From Archangium gephyra (GTDB lineage: Bacteria; Myxococcota; Myxococcia; Myxococcales; Myxococcaceae): a stretch of DNA of 64,000 nt. Every line of letters begins with the position of its first letter. Positions within the stretch are counted from its first letter, which is position 1. The position numbers and the translations under genes were made by a program. The stretch is from NCBI RefSeq assembly GCF_001027285.1, contig NZ_CP011509.1, positions 10,502,501-10,566,500 of the forward strand, read 5' to 3'. Positions 7,741 to 17,300 of the stretch are shown here, one piece after another. Under the pieces are notes generated by a model, which was given only the letters and a program-made list of their open reading frames with translations, was not told the DNA's origin and searched no databases.

Positions 7741-8649
7741 ATGAGCCCTCCTCCCCTGCCCGAGACGCGGACAATCCTGGCGAACATCAACGACTGGTAC
7801 AGCAAGCTGCCCGACCATCACGCCAGGCCGCTCACCGGCTCCACCCGGGACACCGACGCGCTCCTGTATGGCAGGGTGGAGTACGCCGACGAGACGCTGT
7901 TCCTCTATGGCTATACCGTGGGAGCACGCGAGCACTGCTTCTTCTACGACACGCCGTGGGACGAATCGGGCCGGAGCTTCGGCGAGGGCCACCGCTCCGA
8001 GTGGTACGACGGGCTCCTCATGCCCCGCCCCTTCCGGGTGCGCTACAGCGTGGAGCAGCCCGACCAGCACGAGCTCCTCGATCCGCTCCTGCGCGAGATG
8101 ATGAAGCGGACGTTGCACCGGATGGGAACACGCCCCGCCGTCGCGAAACCGCTCACCGCGAGTGCCGAGGAGGTGCTCGCCCACATCGACCGCTGGGATG
8201 AGCGGCTCCGCTTCCTGCGCCGCCGCCGCTACATCACCACCGAGACCGTACAAGAATCCTCGGGCGGGTCCACCACCCTCGCCCGGTTCGGTGACGTCGT
8301 GGGGACGGGAGACGTCTCGTACGTGTCCTATTCCTTCGAGGCCTGCGGCACCCGCTTCGTGTTCGCGATCAAGCTCACGCACTCGTTCTCGCGGATGACG
8401 CCGAGCAGCCACTCGCCCCAGAGTTCACGAGCGGAGCGCCGCGCCCACCTGGCGGGAGTGCGGCGGCAGGAGCACGGCCTCCAGGAGCTCGCGGGAGCCC
8501 AGGGCGTGCGCGTGCGGTTCCACCCGGACGACCCCGGTCTGCACACCCTCGAGCTGCCACCCCTTCAACCCGGGGCGGAGCCCCTCACGCTCGACTCGTA
8601 CACGACGCTGTACCAGTTGGAGCCCATCGTCTTTCCGCCCGCTCGTTAG
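7741..8649 (+). CDS. Conserved-looking hypothetical protein downstream of UvrA-like gene
   Basis: The 302-residue soluble protein starts 3 bp after the UvrA-like stop, so the two are probably one operon. No signal peptide or membrane span is visible. It has tryptophan/tyrosine-rich N-terminal sequence (INDWYSK, EHCFFYDTPWDE, SEWYDGLL), a basic central segment ERLRFLRRRRYITTET and a C-terminal TLYQLEPIVF. I recognise no domain and no catalytic motif. Its last 4 bp overlap the convergent lipoprotein gene. Confidence 0.7.
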   Translation: MSPPPLPETRTILANINDWYSKLPDHHARPLTGSTRDTDALLYGRVEYADETLFLYGYTVGAREHCFFYDTPWDESGRSFGEGHRSEWYDGLLMPRPFRVRYSVEQPDQHELLDPLLREMMKRTLHRMGTRPAVAKPLTASAEEVLAHIDRWDERLRFLRRRRYITTETVQESSGGSTTLARFGDVVGTGDVSYVSYSFEACGTRFVFAIKLTHSFSRMTPSSHSPQSSRAERRAHLAGVRRQEHGLQELAGAQGVRVRFHPDDPGLHTLELPPLQPGAEPLTLDSYTTLYQLEPIVFPPAR

Positions 8650-9917
8650 TTGTCGAGAGCGCCCGCGAGGATCCACGAGCGGATCTGGGTGAGCTCTCCC
8701 GGGTGGAGGTCGAAATAGTCGGGATTGCCCAGGGGCATCCGGCGGCCGCACGAATCGCCACTGATGCGCGACACCAGCAGGGACTCGTCGGGGCGGCCAG
8801 GCGTGACCCGGGGGCCCGCGGCACACTGCCCCACCCCTGACGCCATCAGCGAGGCGTGGGACTTGCCCTCCTGCAGGTTCAGTCCCTCGGCACCATACTC
8901 GTTGTGGCAGTTCGAGCACTGCGCGCTCCAGATGGGCTCGATGTCCCGGGCATACAAAGGAACGCCCACCTCTACGTTCACGGAGCGGGTCTCCGAGCGG
9001 GCTCCATCGGACACGGTGACCTTCAGGGTATAGGAGGCGGGCCGGTCGAGCTCTCCCGAGCGCCACTCGGCGGAAGCCTGGTTCGGGCGGGTGAAGCTCC
9101 CCGCTCCGCTCGGTTCCGTCGTCCAGGAATAGGTGAGCGGGTCCCCATCCAGATCCCTCGCGGAGATGTAGAGGGGAAGGGACTTGCCCGCGACGAGCCC
9201 CTGGGTGTCCACGCCGATGGCCGCGTCCACGATGGGCGCCTGGTTGAGGGCGGGGACGTTCACCACGGTGACCGACACCGTGCCCTGGGTCGAGCCCCCC
9301 TTCCCGTCCGAGACCGCCACCTTCAGGACGAAGGTCGTGTCGCGGGAGACGAACGGCGCGGTCCACGAGGCGGTGGAGCTGCTCCCCTCGGCGAAGGTGC
9401 CCAGGGGCGAGAACGGGCTCTGGGTCCAGGAATAGGTGAGCGTGTCGCCATCGGGATCCGTGGCCGTCACCGAGAGGCTCGCGCTGGAGCCTTCATTGAG
9501 GCTCGTGTGCGTCGTGGCCACCGGGCCGAGCGTGGGGGCGCGGTTGGGCGGCAGGACGGTGAAGGAGATGGGGGCGGAGACGGTGTTGTTGCCCGCGGCG
9601 TCCTGGGCCTTCACGGTGAGCTGGTGAGTCCCCGGGGACGTGGTGGACGAGTCCCAGGTGCACGAGAAGGTCGAGCCGGAGTTCCGCGCGACGGCGTCCA
9701 CGCACGCCGGCGAGCCAGAGACGAAGAACTCCACCCGGGCCACCGCGCCCGAGTTGTCCTCGGCGGTGGCCCGGAGCAGCCGCGAGCCCGAGACGCTCTC
9801 TCCCTCCGTCACGCCCTCCACCACCCGGACATTCACCGGAGCAACGGAGTCCGCATCCCCCCCGCATCCCATCATCCCCAAGACAAGACATCCCACGACG
9901 AGCCGAAGTGTTTTCAT
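8646..9917 (-). CDS. Lipoprotein with Ig-like repeats and a C-terminal cytochrome c site
   Basis: The protein (423 residues) has a lipoprotein signal, MKTLRLVVGCLVLGMMGC. Three beta-sandwich modules follow: an Ig-like module (VRVVEGVTEGESVSGSRLL ... DAAGNN) and two PKD/cadherin-like modules with DPDGDTLTYSW and DLDGDPLTYSW signatures. The C-terminal 90 residues contain CSNCH, a CxxCH haem c attachment site, and CGRRMPLGNP, where the Met may be the distal ligand, as in the short cytochrome modules of large surface proteins. It probably sits on the outer membrane or in the periplasm and could accept or relay electrons. It overlaps the upstream convergent gene by 4 bp. Confidence 0.8.
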   Translation of the reverse strand: MKTLRLVVGCLVLGMMGCGGDADSVAPVNVRVVEGVTEGESVSGSRLLRATAEDNSGAVARVEFFVSGSPACVDAVARNSGSTFSCTWDSSTTSPGTHQLTVKAQDAAGNNTVSAPISFTVLPPNRAPTLGPVATTHTSLNEGSSASLSVTATDPDGDTLTYSWTQSPFSPLGTFAEGSSSTASWTAPFVSRDTTFVLKVAVSDGKGGSTQGTVSVTVVNVPALNQAPIVDAAIGVDTQGLVAGKSLPLYISARDLDGDPLTYSWTTEPSGAGSFTRPNQASAEWRSGELDRPASYTLKVTVSDGARSETRSVNVEVGVPLYARDIEPIWSAQCSNCHNEYGAEGLNLQEGKSHASLMASGVGQCAAGPRVTPGRPDESLLVSRISGDSCGRRMPLGNPDYFDLHPGELTQIRSWILAGALDN

Positions 9918-9981
9918 GGGACGACTATCGCATGCCCGGAAGGCCTGGCTCGGGCAGGTCTGGGTGCTCCGCGAGCCGGGC

Positions 9982-11265
9982 CTATGCGCGCTGCTGGGGC
10001 CGGCGGAGCAGCAGCACGCCGACCACCGTCACGAAGGCCAGGGCGGACAGCGCGAGTGACACGTGGATGTTGGTCACGCTCCCCAGGAGCCCCACGGTCA
10101 CGCCGCTGAAGGCTCGCAGGCCCGAGGCGGACATGCTGAAGAGCCCCAGGACGCGGCCCCGGATGGTGTCCGGCGCATTCAACTGCACGAGCGCCTGGGT
10201 CATGCTGCTGAAGGAGAGCTCGAGGAACCCGGCCAGGAACAGCACGCAGATCGCCGCCGGATACCAGCTCATGAACGAGAACACGAGGAGCGAGCATCCC
10301 CACAGGAAGGCGAGCTTCAACGCGGAAGCGGGCGCCATCCGCAGCCAAGTTCCGCGCGTCTCGAGCAGGACACCCGCGAGCAGCGCACCCGCGGCATCCG
10401 CTCCCAGCAGGAGCGTATAGGTCAAGCCGGGGTCTCCATGGCCCAGATCATGGGCGAAGCCCGGCATCTGCGCGTGGTAGCTGTTGCCGATGAAGAAGGA
10501 GGCCGCCCCCGCCAGCAACACCATGACCGCGACCACGGGCATCCCGCGCACGTCGCGGATGGTCTGGACGATGTCGGCGAAGCCCCGGACGGCACGCTTG
10601 GGGCCCGCCGCCACTCCGCGAAAGTGCCGGCCATAGGGTGCGCTCACCAGCCAGAGCAGGAGGGGCAGATAGAACACCGTGTTGACGAAGATGCCCCAGG
10701 TAGGCCCGAGCATCCGCATGATGATGCTGCCCACACCGGGGCCCACCAGGAACCCGAGGTAACGGGCCGTCGCGTTCAAGCGCACCGCGCTGGGCAGGGA
10801 CTCCGGGCCCACGATGTCGTAGAGCAACATCTGGCTGGAGGTGCCCCAGAGGACCCCCGCGCAGCCGTGGATCGTGAGGAGGACCATCGCGTGCCACAGC
10901 TGCAGGGAGTCCGTGACGAAGAAGTATCCCCACCCCACCGAGGCGGTGATGAAGAGCACCATGCCGGCCTGGATGAGCCGCCTGGAATCGAACCGGTCAT
11001 TGAGCGCCCCCACCGGCACCGAGAACACCAGGAAGGGCAGCCAGTGGGACACCACCGCGAACCCGCCCAGCGCCGCCGAGTGGAACTTCTGGAACGCCAC
11101 CCAATAGCTGATCACGTGCTCGATGTTGTCGGCCATCATCGCCAACATGAACGTGATGAGGAACGTCCTGTATCCAGGGACGCGCAGCGCGCTCGCTTCA
11201 GCAGGGGGGGAGGCCACGGTGGAGGTCCTGGAGGTTCGTGCACGGGGCAGTGGGCGGCCCACCAT
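9982..11265 (-). CDS. MFS transporter (EntS/MFS_3-like)
   Basis: The 427-residue membrane protein has 10-12 hydrophobic spans. The region WLPFLVFSVPVGALNDRFDSRRL is the loop 2-3 motif A of major facilitator proteins (GxxxDRxxxRR), and DTIRGRVLGLFSMS is the repeat of that region between spans 8 and 9 typical of the MFS_3 (enterobactin exporter-like) group. The likely role is proton-coupled efflux of a small molecule; the substrate is unknown. The N-terminal 25 residues are polar and arginine-rich, so the true start may lie a little downstream. It is divergent from the ABC1 kinase gene with 65 bp between. Confidence 0.88.
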   Translation of the reverse strand: MVGRPLPRARTSRTSTVASPPAEASALRVPGYRTFLITFMLAMMADNIEHVISYWVAFQKFHSAALGGFAVVSHWLPFLVFSVPVGALNDRFDSRRLIQAGMVLFITASVGWGYFFVTDSLQLWHAMVLLTIHGCAGVLWGTSSQMLLYDIVGPESLPSAVRLNATARYLGFLVGPGVGSIIMRMLGPTWGIFVNTVFYLPLLLWLVSAPYGRHFRGVAAGPKRAVRGFADIVQTIRDVRGMPVVAVMVLLAGAASFFIGNSYHAQMPGFAHDLGHGDPGLTYTLLLGADAAGALLAGVLLETRGTWLRMAPASALKLAFLWGCSLLVFSFMSWYPAAICVLFLAGFLELSFSSMTQALVQLNAPDTIRGRVLGLFSMSASGLRAFSGVTVGLLGSVTNIHVSLALSALAFVTVVGVLLLRRPQQRA

Positions 11266-11330
11266 ACCGCCAGAAGGTGAGCAGCTGTACCGTCGGGTTG
11301 GCCGGTAAAACCGCGAGAGGAGGGTCCGTC

Positions 11331-12707
11331 ATGCACGAGGATGAGCTGGTGGCGTTGCTTCGGGAGCAGTTGCTCGGCACGGAGCGGCCGGTGGTGCGCT
11401 CGGGCGTCGAGCGGCTGTGGAAGACCGGGCGCGGCGCCGCGGGGCTGGCGCTCTCCGTCGTCGGCGGCAAGCTGCGCGGCAAGGGCGAGGGCCTCGCGGC
11501 CGCCGATGTGCGCGCCGTCTCCCAGCTCGTGTCCCGGCTCGGAGAGCTCAAGGGCCTCGCCATGAAGGCCGGACAGGTGCTCGGTTACATCGACCCGACG
11601 CTCCCTCCGGAGATTCGTGGGCTGCTCTCCGTCCTCCAGACGGCCTCCCCCGCCAGCCCCTTCCCCCAGGTGGAGGCCACCGTCCGCGCCGCCTTCGGGC
11701 CGCGTGCCGACGTGCTCCTCGCCGGACTCGAGCGGCAGCCCGTCTCCGTGGCCAGCATCGGGCAGGTCCACCGCGCCCGGCTCCCCGACGGCACCGAGGC
11801 CGCCGTGAAGGTCCGCCACCCCGGCATCGACGAGGCGCTCCGGGGTGACTTCCGCGCCGCCGGCACCGGCTCCTCCTTCGCGAGCGTGCTGCTGCCCGGC
11901 GCCGCCTCCAGCATCAAGGGCTTCCTCGACGAGGCCCGCACCGTGTTGCTCGAGGAGTGTGACTTCTCGCTCGAGCGCGAGCGCCAGGCCACCTTCGCGC
12001 GGCTGTTCGCCCAGGACGAAGTCATCCTCATCCCCGCCGTCGAGCCCGAGTGGTGCGCCTCCTCCGTGCTCACCACCCGCTGGATGCCCGGGCAGTCCTT
12101 CGACGCGTTCCTCGCGTCCCAGCCCTCCCAGGAGGTCCGGGACCGGATGGGCATTGCCCTGTTCTCCTTCTACATCGGCACGCTCTACCGGCACGGCCTG
12201 TTCCACGGAGATCCACACCCCGGCAACTACGCGTTCCGCGAGGACGGCCGCGTGGTTGTCTATGATTTCGGCTGCGTGCGCGCCTTCGACTCCGCCACGG
12301 TGCTCGCCTTCGCCGGGCTCGTCGACGCCGTCCGGGCGGATGAGGCACACGGCATGCGCGAGGCCCTGGTCGCGCTCGGCGCCCGTCCTCCCGGAGACGC
12401 CGAGAGCCTCGCCATGCTCCGCACCCTCCTCCGCGGCTTCTTCGCCCCCCTCCTCGAGCACGGCCCCCGTCCCGTCCATCCAGGCTCGGGCTTCGAGGCC
12501 CAGCAGATCCTCCGAGACAAGCGCTTCCTCGCGAAGCTCTCGCTCCCCGGGCGCTTCCTGTTCCTGTTCCGTTTGCGCTTCGGGCTCTACGCCGTGCTCG
12601 CCCGGCTCGGCGCCATCGCTGATTGGGGCGCCCTCGAGAGCCAGTGGGCCGCGGAGGCCCGGCGGTCCAGGAAGACAGCCGGGCCCGACACGCAGCGAGA
12701 CCGCTAG
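11331..12707 (+). CDS. ABC1/UbiB-family atypical protein kinase
   Basis: The 458-residue protein starts at ATG 11331 after a strong GAGAGGAGGG ribosome site. It shows the UbiB/ADCK signatures: KAGQ (79-82) in GLAMKAGQVLGY, the nucleotide loop SVASIGQVHRA and Lys160 in AAVKVRHPG, then HGLFHGDPHPGNY and VYDFGCVRAF, equivalent to the catalytic and metal-binding segments. Family role: ATP-dependent support of ubiquinone or isoprenoid-lipid metabolism. No C-terminal transmembrane pair as in E. coli UbiB is obvious. Its 3' end overlaps the convergent acetyltransferase by 4 bp. Confidence 0.92.
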   Translation: MHEDELVALLREQLLGTERPVVRSGVERLWKTGRGAAGLALSVVGGKLRGKGEGLAAADVRAVSQLVSRLGELKGLAMKAGQVLGYIDPTLPPEIRGLLSVLQTASPASPFPQVEATVRAAFGPRADVLLAGLERQPVSVASIGQVHRARLPDGTEAAVKVRHPGIDEALRGDFRAAGTGSSFASVLLPGAASSIKGFLDEARTVLLEECDFSLERERQATFARLFAQDEVILIPAVEPEWCASSVLTTRWMPGQSFDAFLASQPSQEVRDRMGIALFSFYIGTLYRHGLFHGDPHPGNYAFREDGRVVVYDFGCVRAFDSATVLAFAGLVDAVRADEAHGMREALVALGARPPGDAESLAMLRTLLRGFFAPLLEHGPRPVHPGSGFEAQQILRDKRFLAKLSLPGRFLFLFRLRFGLYAVLARLGAIADWGALESQWAAEARRSRKTAGPDTQRDR

Positions 12708-13159
12708 GAACGCGACGGCTCGGAGTCGTTCGCGAAAGTGAAGATCGTCACCGGGGCGGACTCACCGCCGAGGGCGCGGTAGAAATCGAGCGCGTGGACA
12801 TCCTCGTTATCGGCGGGGACGAACAGATCCCGGATTCCCAGGCCCGTCGCCTGGGCCCGAAGCTCCTCCATCAACCGGCGGCCAATCCCTTTTCGCCGCT
12901 GATCGCTTCGCACGGCGATGTCGTAGATGAAGAGCTCGGAAGACTCCGTCCGCGTCATGGGCAGGGTATGCGCGGTGATTCCCCCCACGATGTCATTGTC
13001 GACGAACGCGGCAATCGCCCAGAAATCCTCCTGGCCGAGAAGCCGATCGACATAGCCATCACTCAGCTCCTCGCTGCCTTCCTCGAAGAGCTTCGCCATC
13101 AGGGTGAACAACACCTTCGCCGACTCCCGGTCGCCCGCCTTCAGTCTTTTCAGTCGCAT
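12704..13159 (-). CDS. GNAT acetyltransferase resembling AAC(3)-I
   Basis: The protein of 151 residues has the GNAT acetyl-CoA motif A as IAVRSDQRRKGIGRRLM (QRRKGIG pyrophosphate loop) and a C-terminal ALDFYRALG. The pattern LFEEGSEEL ... FWAIAAFVDNDIVGGITAHTLP ... LFIYDIAV ... LFVPADNED resembles, segment by segment, the aminoglycoside 3-N-acetyltransferase AAC(3)-I group more than generic GNATs. Aminoglycoside acetylation is an inference from recall; a housekeeping N-acetyltransferase is possible. It is a stand-alone minus-strand gene. Confidence 0.8.
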   Translation of the reverse strand: MRLKRLKAGDRESAKVLFTLMAKLFEEGSEELSDGYVDRLLGQEDFWAIAAFVDNDIVGGITAHTLPMTRTESSELFIYDIAVRSDQRRKGIGRRLMEELRAQATGLGIRDLFVPADNEDVHALDFYRALGGESAPVTIFTFANDSEPSRS

Positions 13160-13262
13160 CTCGTTCCCCTGTGGCCAACGCCTGTTTCCGTCTCCTGCAA
13201 TGGCTGAGCATGAATATCAGCCCGCGGCCCGGTACGCCCCGGAGATTCGCGGACCGCTCCGC

Positions 13263-13709
13263 TCAGCGCGCCCGCTGGGCCCGCGCGTGGAGACGCTCGC
13301 GCACTCGCTCGGCCTCGACCGTGAACCCCGTGCGCTCCATCTGGGCCACCATCCACGTCAGCGCCGAGCCCATGTCGGCGACGATGACATACGGAGTGCC
13401 CAGGGGCCGGACATGGAAGTAGAGGCTCATGGCCACCCGCACGAAGGGGGAAGTGACGATGAAGGCCGTTCCGCGCCCCCAGGTGCGCATCAGCACCTCG
13501 TGAGTCCGGTCCCACTCCACCTGCCGCTGGCGTTGCGTGCTGTTCGGCATGCCGACGTGGCTTGTGTCGATGATGCTGAAGTACGGCTCCCGCCGCTGCA
13601 CGAAGCCGGACAGCCGGGCGAGGCCCTCCTCGTACTCCGTGTCCGACTGCATCGGCGGATATTCGATGATGAGCAGGGGCCAGAGGGAAGCATCGAAGGT
13701 GACGGGCAT
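13263..13709 (-). CDS. Hypothetical protein, possible STAS/SpoIIAA-like fold
   Basis: The chosen ATG at 13709 gives 148 residues (a GTG at 13745 would add 12). The alternation of strands and helices (WPLLIIEYPP, YFSIIDTSHVG, GTAFIVTSPFVRVAM, PYVIVADMGSALTWMVAQM) is like small alpha/beta proteins of the STAS-like type common in myxobacteria, where such proteins often report on regulatory state. No catalytic motif is seen. It is divergent from the short DUF488 gene. Confidence 0.65.
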   Translation of the reverse strand: MPVTFDASLWPLLIIEYPPMQSDTEYEEGLARLSGFVQRREPYFSIIDTSHVGMPNSTQRQRQVEWDRTHEVLMRTWGRGTAFIVTSPFVRVAMSLYFHVRPLGTPYVIVADMGSALTWMVAQMERTGFTVEAERVRERLHARAQRAR

Positions 13710-13841
13710 GCGGACTGCCCCCGCGCTGGAACAAGGACCTCCCACAGGTCCCTATCACAGGAGTTGGACGCCCGGTGTGCGGCGGAGCGGGCGGGCGCCC
13801 GTGGCTGGGATGACCGGGAGCCGTCCCCCTGTTCCCGGGAG

Positions 13842-14216
13842 ATGCCGATCAAGACCAGGCGCTGGTGTGTGCCTGGAGAGCCCGATGACGGACTGCGCAT
13901 CCTGATCTGCCGCTTCCGTCCGCGCGGGCTCCCCAAGGCGAAGGAGACGTGGGACGTGTGGATGAAGGACCTGGGTCCCAGTCCGCCGCTGCTCGCCGCC
14001 TTCCAGGGCAAGGGCCAGACGCCCATCTCGCTCGACGAGTACCGCGAGCGCTACGTGCGCGAGATGGAGTCCCAGCGGGAGAAGATCTCGGAGCTCGCGG
14101 CCCGCGTGGACCGGGGAGAGACCCTCACGCTGATGTGCTCCAAGGACTGCATCATCGACAAGGCGTGCCACCGCACCATCCTCGCCGAGCTCATCGAGGC
14201 CGCCCGGGCGAAGTGA
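13842..14216 (+). CDS. DUF488 family protein (short, YeaO-like)
   Basis: The 124-residue protein starts at ATG 13842 after CGGGAG. It contains RILICRFRPRGLPKAKETWDVWMKDLGPS, matching the YeaO-type motif (RWPRG-S/K ... W-K-L-PS), and the C-terminal TLMCSKDCIIDKACHRTIL with the Cys...CHR of DUF488. It differs from the long DUF488 at 1740-2345, so the two are not a recent duplication. Function is unknown. Confidence 0.85.
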   Translation: MPIKTRRWCVPGEPDDGLRILICRFRPRGLPKAKETWDVWMKDLGPSPPLLAAFQGKGQTPISLDEYRERYVREMESQREKISELAARVDRGETLTLMCSKDCIIDKACHRTILAELIEAARAK

Positions 14217-14248
14217 GCCCCCGCGCGCTCCGCGTCACCCCACCCGTA

Positions 14249-14265
14249 CGCCCTGTCGCAGGGCG
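14249..14265 (+). terminator. Short stem-loop after DUF488 gene
   Basis: CGCCCTG and CAGGGCG pair perfectly around a TCG loop 33 bp after the stop codon. There is no T tract; it is a possible 3' end of the DUF488 transcript. Confidence 0.35.
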
Positions 14266-14332
14266 CTCGATTCACGATGACCCATGCGAGAAGATTCGGG
14301 GAAGATGCCGGCCCGACCGCCGAGCCCTCCCG

Positions 14333-17300
14333 ATGATCTCTCGCCCACGCCCCTCCCGTTCCCTCGCGCTCCTGCTGTGTCTGGGAGTCGCAACCACTGC
14401 CTGCTCGAAAGACACCGAGCCGCCTCCGCCGCGTCCGGCGGGACGCCCGCTCCAGGTCGCCCGGGACGCGGACATCGCCAAGGCCGACAGCCTCACGGGT
14501 TTCCGGACCGCGTATGAACAGGCCTACCGGCTCACGCCGGATGCACGCCTCACCCGCGCGCTCGCCCTCCTCGAGCACCTCCTCACCGGACAGCCCGCTC
14601 CCAAGGTGGAGGCACGCTTCCAGGACGGCCAGTGGCACCTCCTGAGCAACGGCACCGAGGTGGGCTCGCTGCCCGAGTTCCCCGACTTTCCCCAGGCCCT
14701 CGCGCTGCTCGAGGCGCGGGCGCGGCAACTCGGCACGGAGAAGCTCGGCCTCCAGAAGGGCGCGGACACCGCCACGCCCACGCCGCCCTCCCCTCCCCCC
14801 AAGAAGAAGCCCACCCCCAAGTCCGGCAAGCGCGGCTCCCGTCAGAAGAAGCCCGCGCTCCAGGCCCAGGAAAGCACTCCCAGCGGCATGCTCCCGCTCG
14901 GACGCAGGACGATCGACGTCCTGCACCAGCAGGACCAGGACTGGGCGGCCGGCAAGCGGAGTGTGTCCTCGGTGCGGGAGGGGACCCGGGCCCTGGTGTC
15001 GCTCGCCTTCCAGCTCGTGGACCTGACCGGGACGGCCGATGAGGTCCCCGCCCGGGCCCTGGCGCACCTGGCCCTGGCGCGTGTCGTCACGGGCGAGCCC
15101 CTCACGGAAGAGCAGGCACTGCTCGCCAGTGCCCTCGGCCACGACCGGGCGGCGCGTCAGCTCGCGGAGACGCTCTCCGCCGGTTCGCCCGTGCGCCTCT
15201 ACTTCCTGCGGGAGGATGACCGGCTCGGGGCCCTCGCCAAGGAGAAGACGGGTCTGGCCCATTACCTGTGGCTGCGCCGGATGTCGGAGGTGGGCGGCAC
15301 GGAGCGCTGGCGCCGGTTGAGCGAGCTCGAGGGCACCCAGCTCACCGCCATCCACGAGCTCACCGTGCTGCTGCACGCCCGTGAGTTCGAGCTGGATCGC
15401 ACCCTGGGGTCGATCATCCCTCCTCTCGTGCTGCGCGAGGTGGCCGCGGCCACCGGGCGGACCGACGCGGTGGATCGCGCGCCCGCGAAGAAGGGGGCTC
15501 GCAAGACGGCGGCCCAGGAGCTGGAGCGCTTGTTGAAGCAGCTTCACGAGCGCTTCGACCTCCTGCAGCGGGGCATCCTCCCCGCCTTCGAGGAGCAGCT
15601 CGCCCAGGTGGGCAACCCCGAGGGATTCTTCCTCGAGGCCGGAGCGGAGCGCGCGTACTTCCAGGGGCTCTTCTACTCCGCGCAGTACCGCATGGGGCTG
15701 TACCACCTCGACACGTACACCTCGGCCGAGGCCGCCAGCGAGTTCTCGAAGAATCTCGGCAGTGCTGGCACGCCCGCGGGCAAGGAGTTCCAGGAGTGGA
15801 TGTCCCAGCTCATCGCCGCCGAGTCTGGTCAGCGGGTGGAGGCCTCGCTCATGCAGTCCCTCACGGAGCTGAAGAGCTTTGGCGCCGCCCCCCTCATCCG
15901 CGTGTACGGGGAGCTGCTGGACGCCGCCGATTGGATGGATCCCGCGCTGTCGTCGATGGCCCGGCGCATCGCCGCACGGATGGACTCGCGCCCGGAGCAC
16001 CGCTTCTTCCTGGCGCAGATCGCCCGGGGTGCCCTGTCCGACTTCGTGCTCTCGGAGAAGCTCTACCGCGCCACCCACGAGGCCACGGCAGGGCTCAAGA
16101 GCGAGGCCTGGGTGGCATGGCTCGACCGGGACTCCGCGAAGCTGCAGGCGCTGCTGGACTCGCCCCACACCTTCGGAAGCGTCCGGCAACAGGTGCTCGA
16201 GCATCTGCTGAAGTCCCAGCCGGTGCCGCCCGAGGGCTTGATGACGAAGCTCTCGCCCTTGCTGGCCACGTACGGGGACGAGTGGTCCTTCACCTCGGGC
16301 TGCGTGGAGCTGCTCGAGAAGCACGGGCGCTACGGCGAGGCCCGCACGGTGGTGGAGCAGTGGCTGGCGGCGCACCCGAAGCTGGACACGTTCCAGAACA
16401 TCAACGCGCGCACGACCCTCGCACGGATGTACCAGCTGGAGGGCAACGCCGAGGCAGGGTGGACGGCGGTGGCACCGGTCGCCGGGAGCTACAAGTTCAA
16501 CGCCATGCAGCAGGCGGCGCTGCTGTCCCAGGAGCTCGGAGAGGAGGACCGGGCCCTCTCCCTGGCGAAGGCCGCGGCCCGCCGCTACCCGGGGCCGAAG
16601 AGCCTGACCCTGATGGCCGAGGTGCTGTGGCGCGGCGGTGAGCTCGAGGAAGCCGCCGAGCTCCTGGCCTCCCCCGAGCGCTCCCTGCGGGGTATCGACT
16701 GGCGCTGGCGCATCGGCGAGCGCTTCGCCGCCGTCTTCGCCAGGCGTCCGGTGAAGGAGGGGCTGGAGGCGTTCAAGGCCCTGCAGAAGAAGCGCATCGG
16801 CGCCATGGAGCTGAGCCAGCTCGCGCTCGAGGTGAATCGCGCGGGCAACCCCGAGCTCGCCTTCGAGCTGCAATCCCGGGTCGACGCCCCGGGTCTCCAG
16901 AAGCTGGAGATGATCATGGACGCCTACCGCTACCTGAAGAAGTGGAAGTCCGAGAAGGACGCGGTGGCGTGGCTGCGCACCCGTGTTCCCAAGAACGTGC
17001 TCGAGCCGCTGAGCATGTTCGCCTTCCGGGAGAAGGAGGACGTCGTGCTCTGGGACGTCATCCCCCTCACGGAAGGCACGGCGGAGACGACGGACTACGT
17101 CTGGCTCACGCGAGCGGCGGCGAGCACCCGTTCCAAGGACACGGACGCGGCGCACCAGGCCGCGCTGCGCAAGCGCTTCGAGGTGGACCGCCCTGGCTTC
17201 TACCACCAGGTGGGCCGCCACCTGCTCGGCCTCATCCCCGAGCAGGCCGTCATCGCGGCGGCGGCCACGGCCAAGAACCGCCAGGAGCTGCCCTTCTTCC

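Noticed and set aside
13104-13841. Upstream extension of the short DUF488 ORF
   Set aside because: The extended frame runs antisense through the GNAT and hypothetical genes and lacks homology before MPIKTRRW at 13842.
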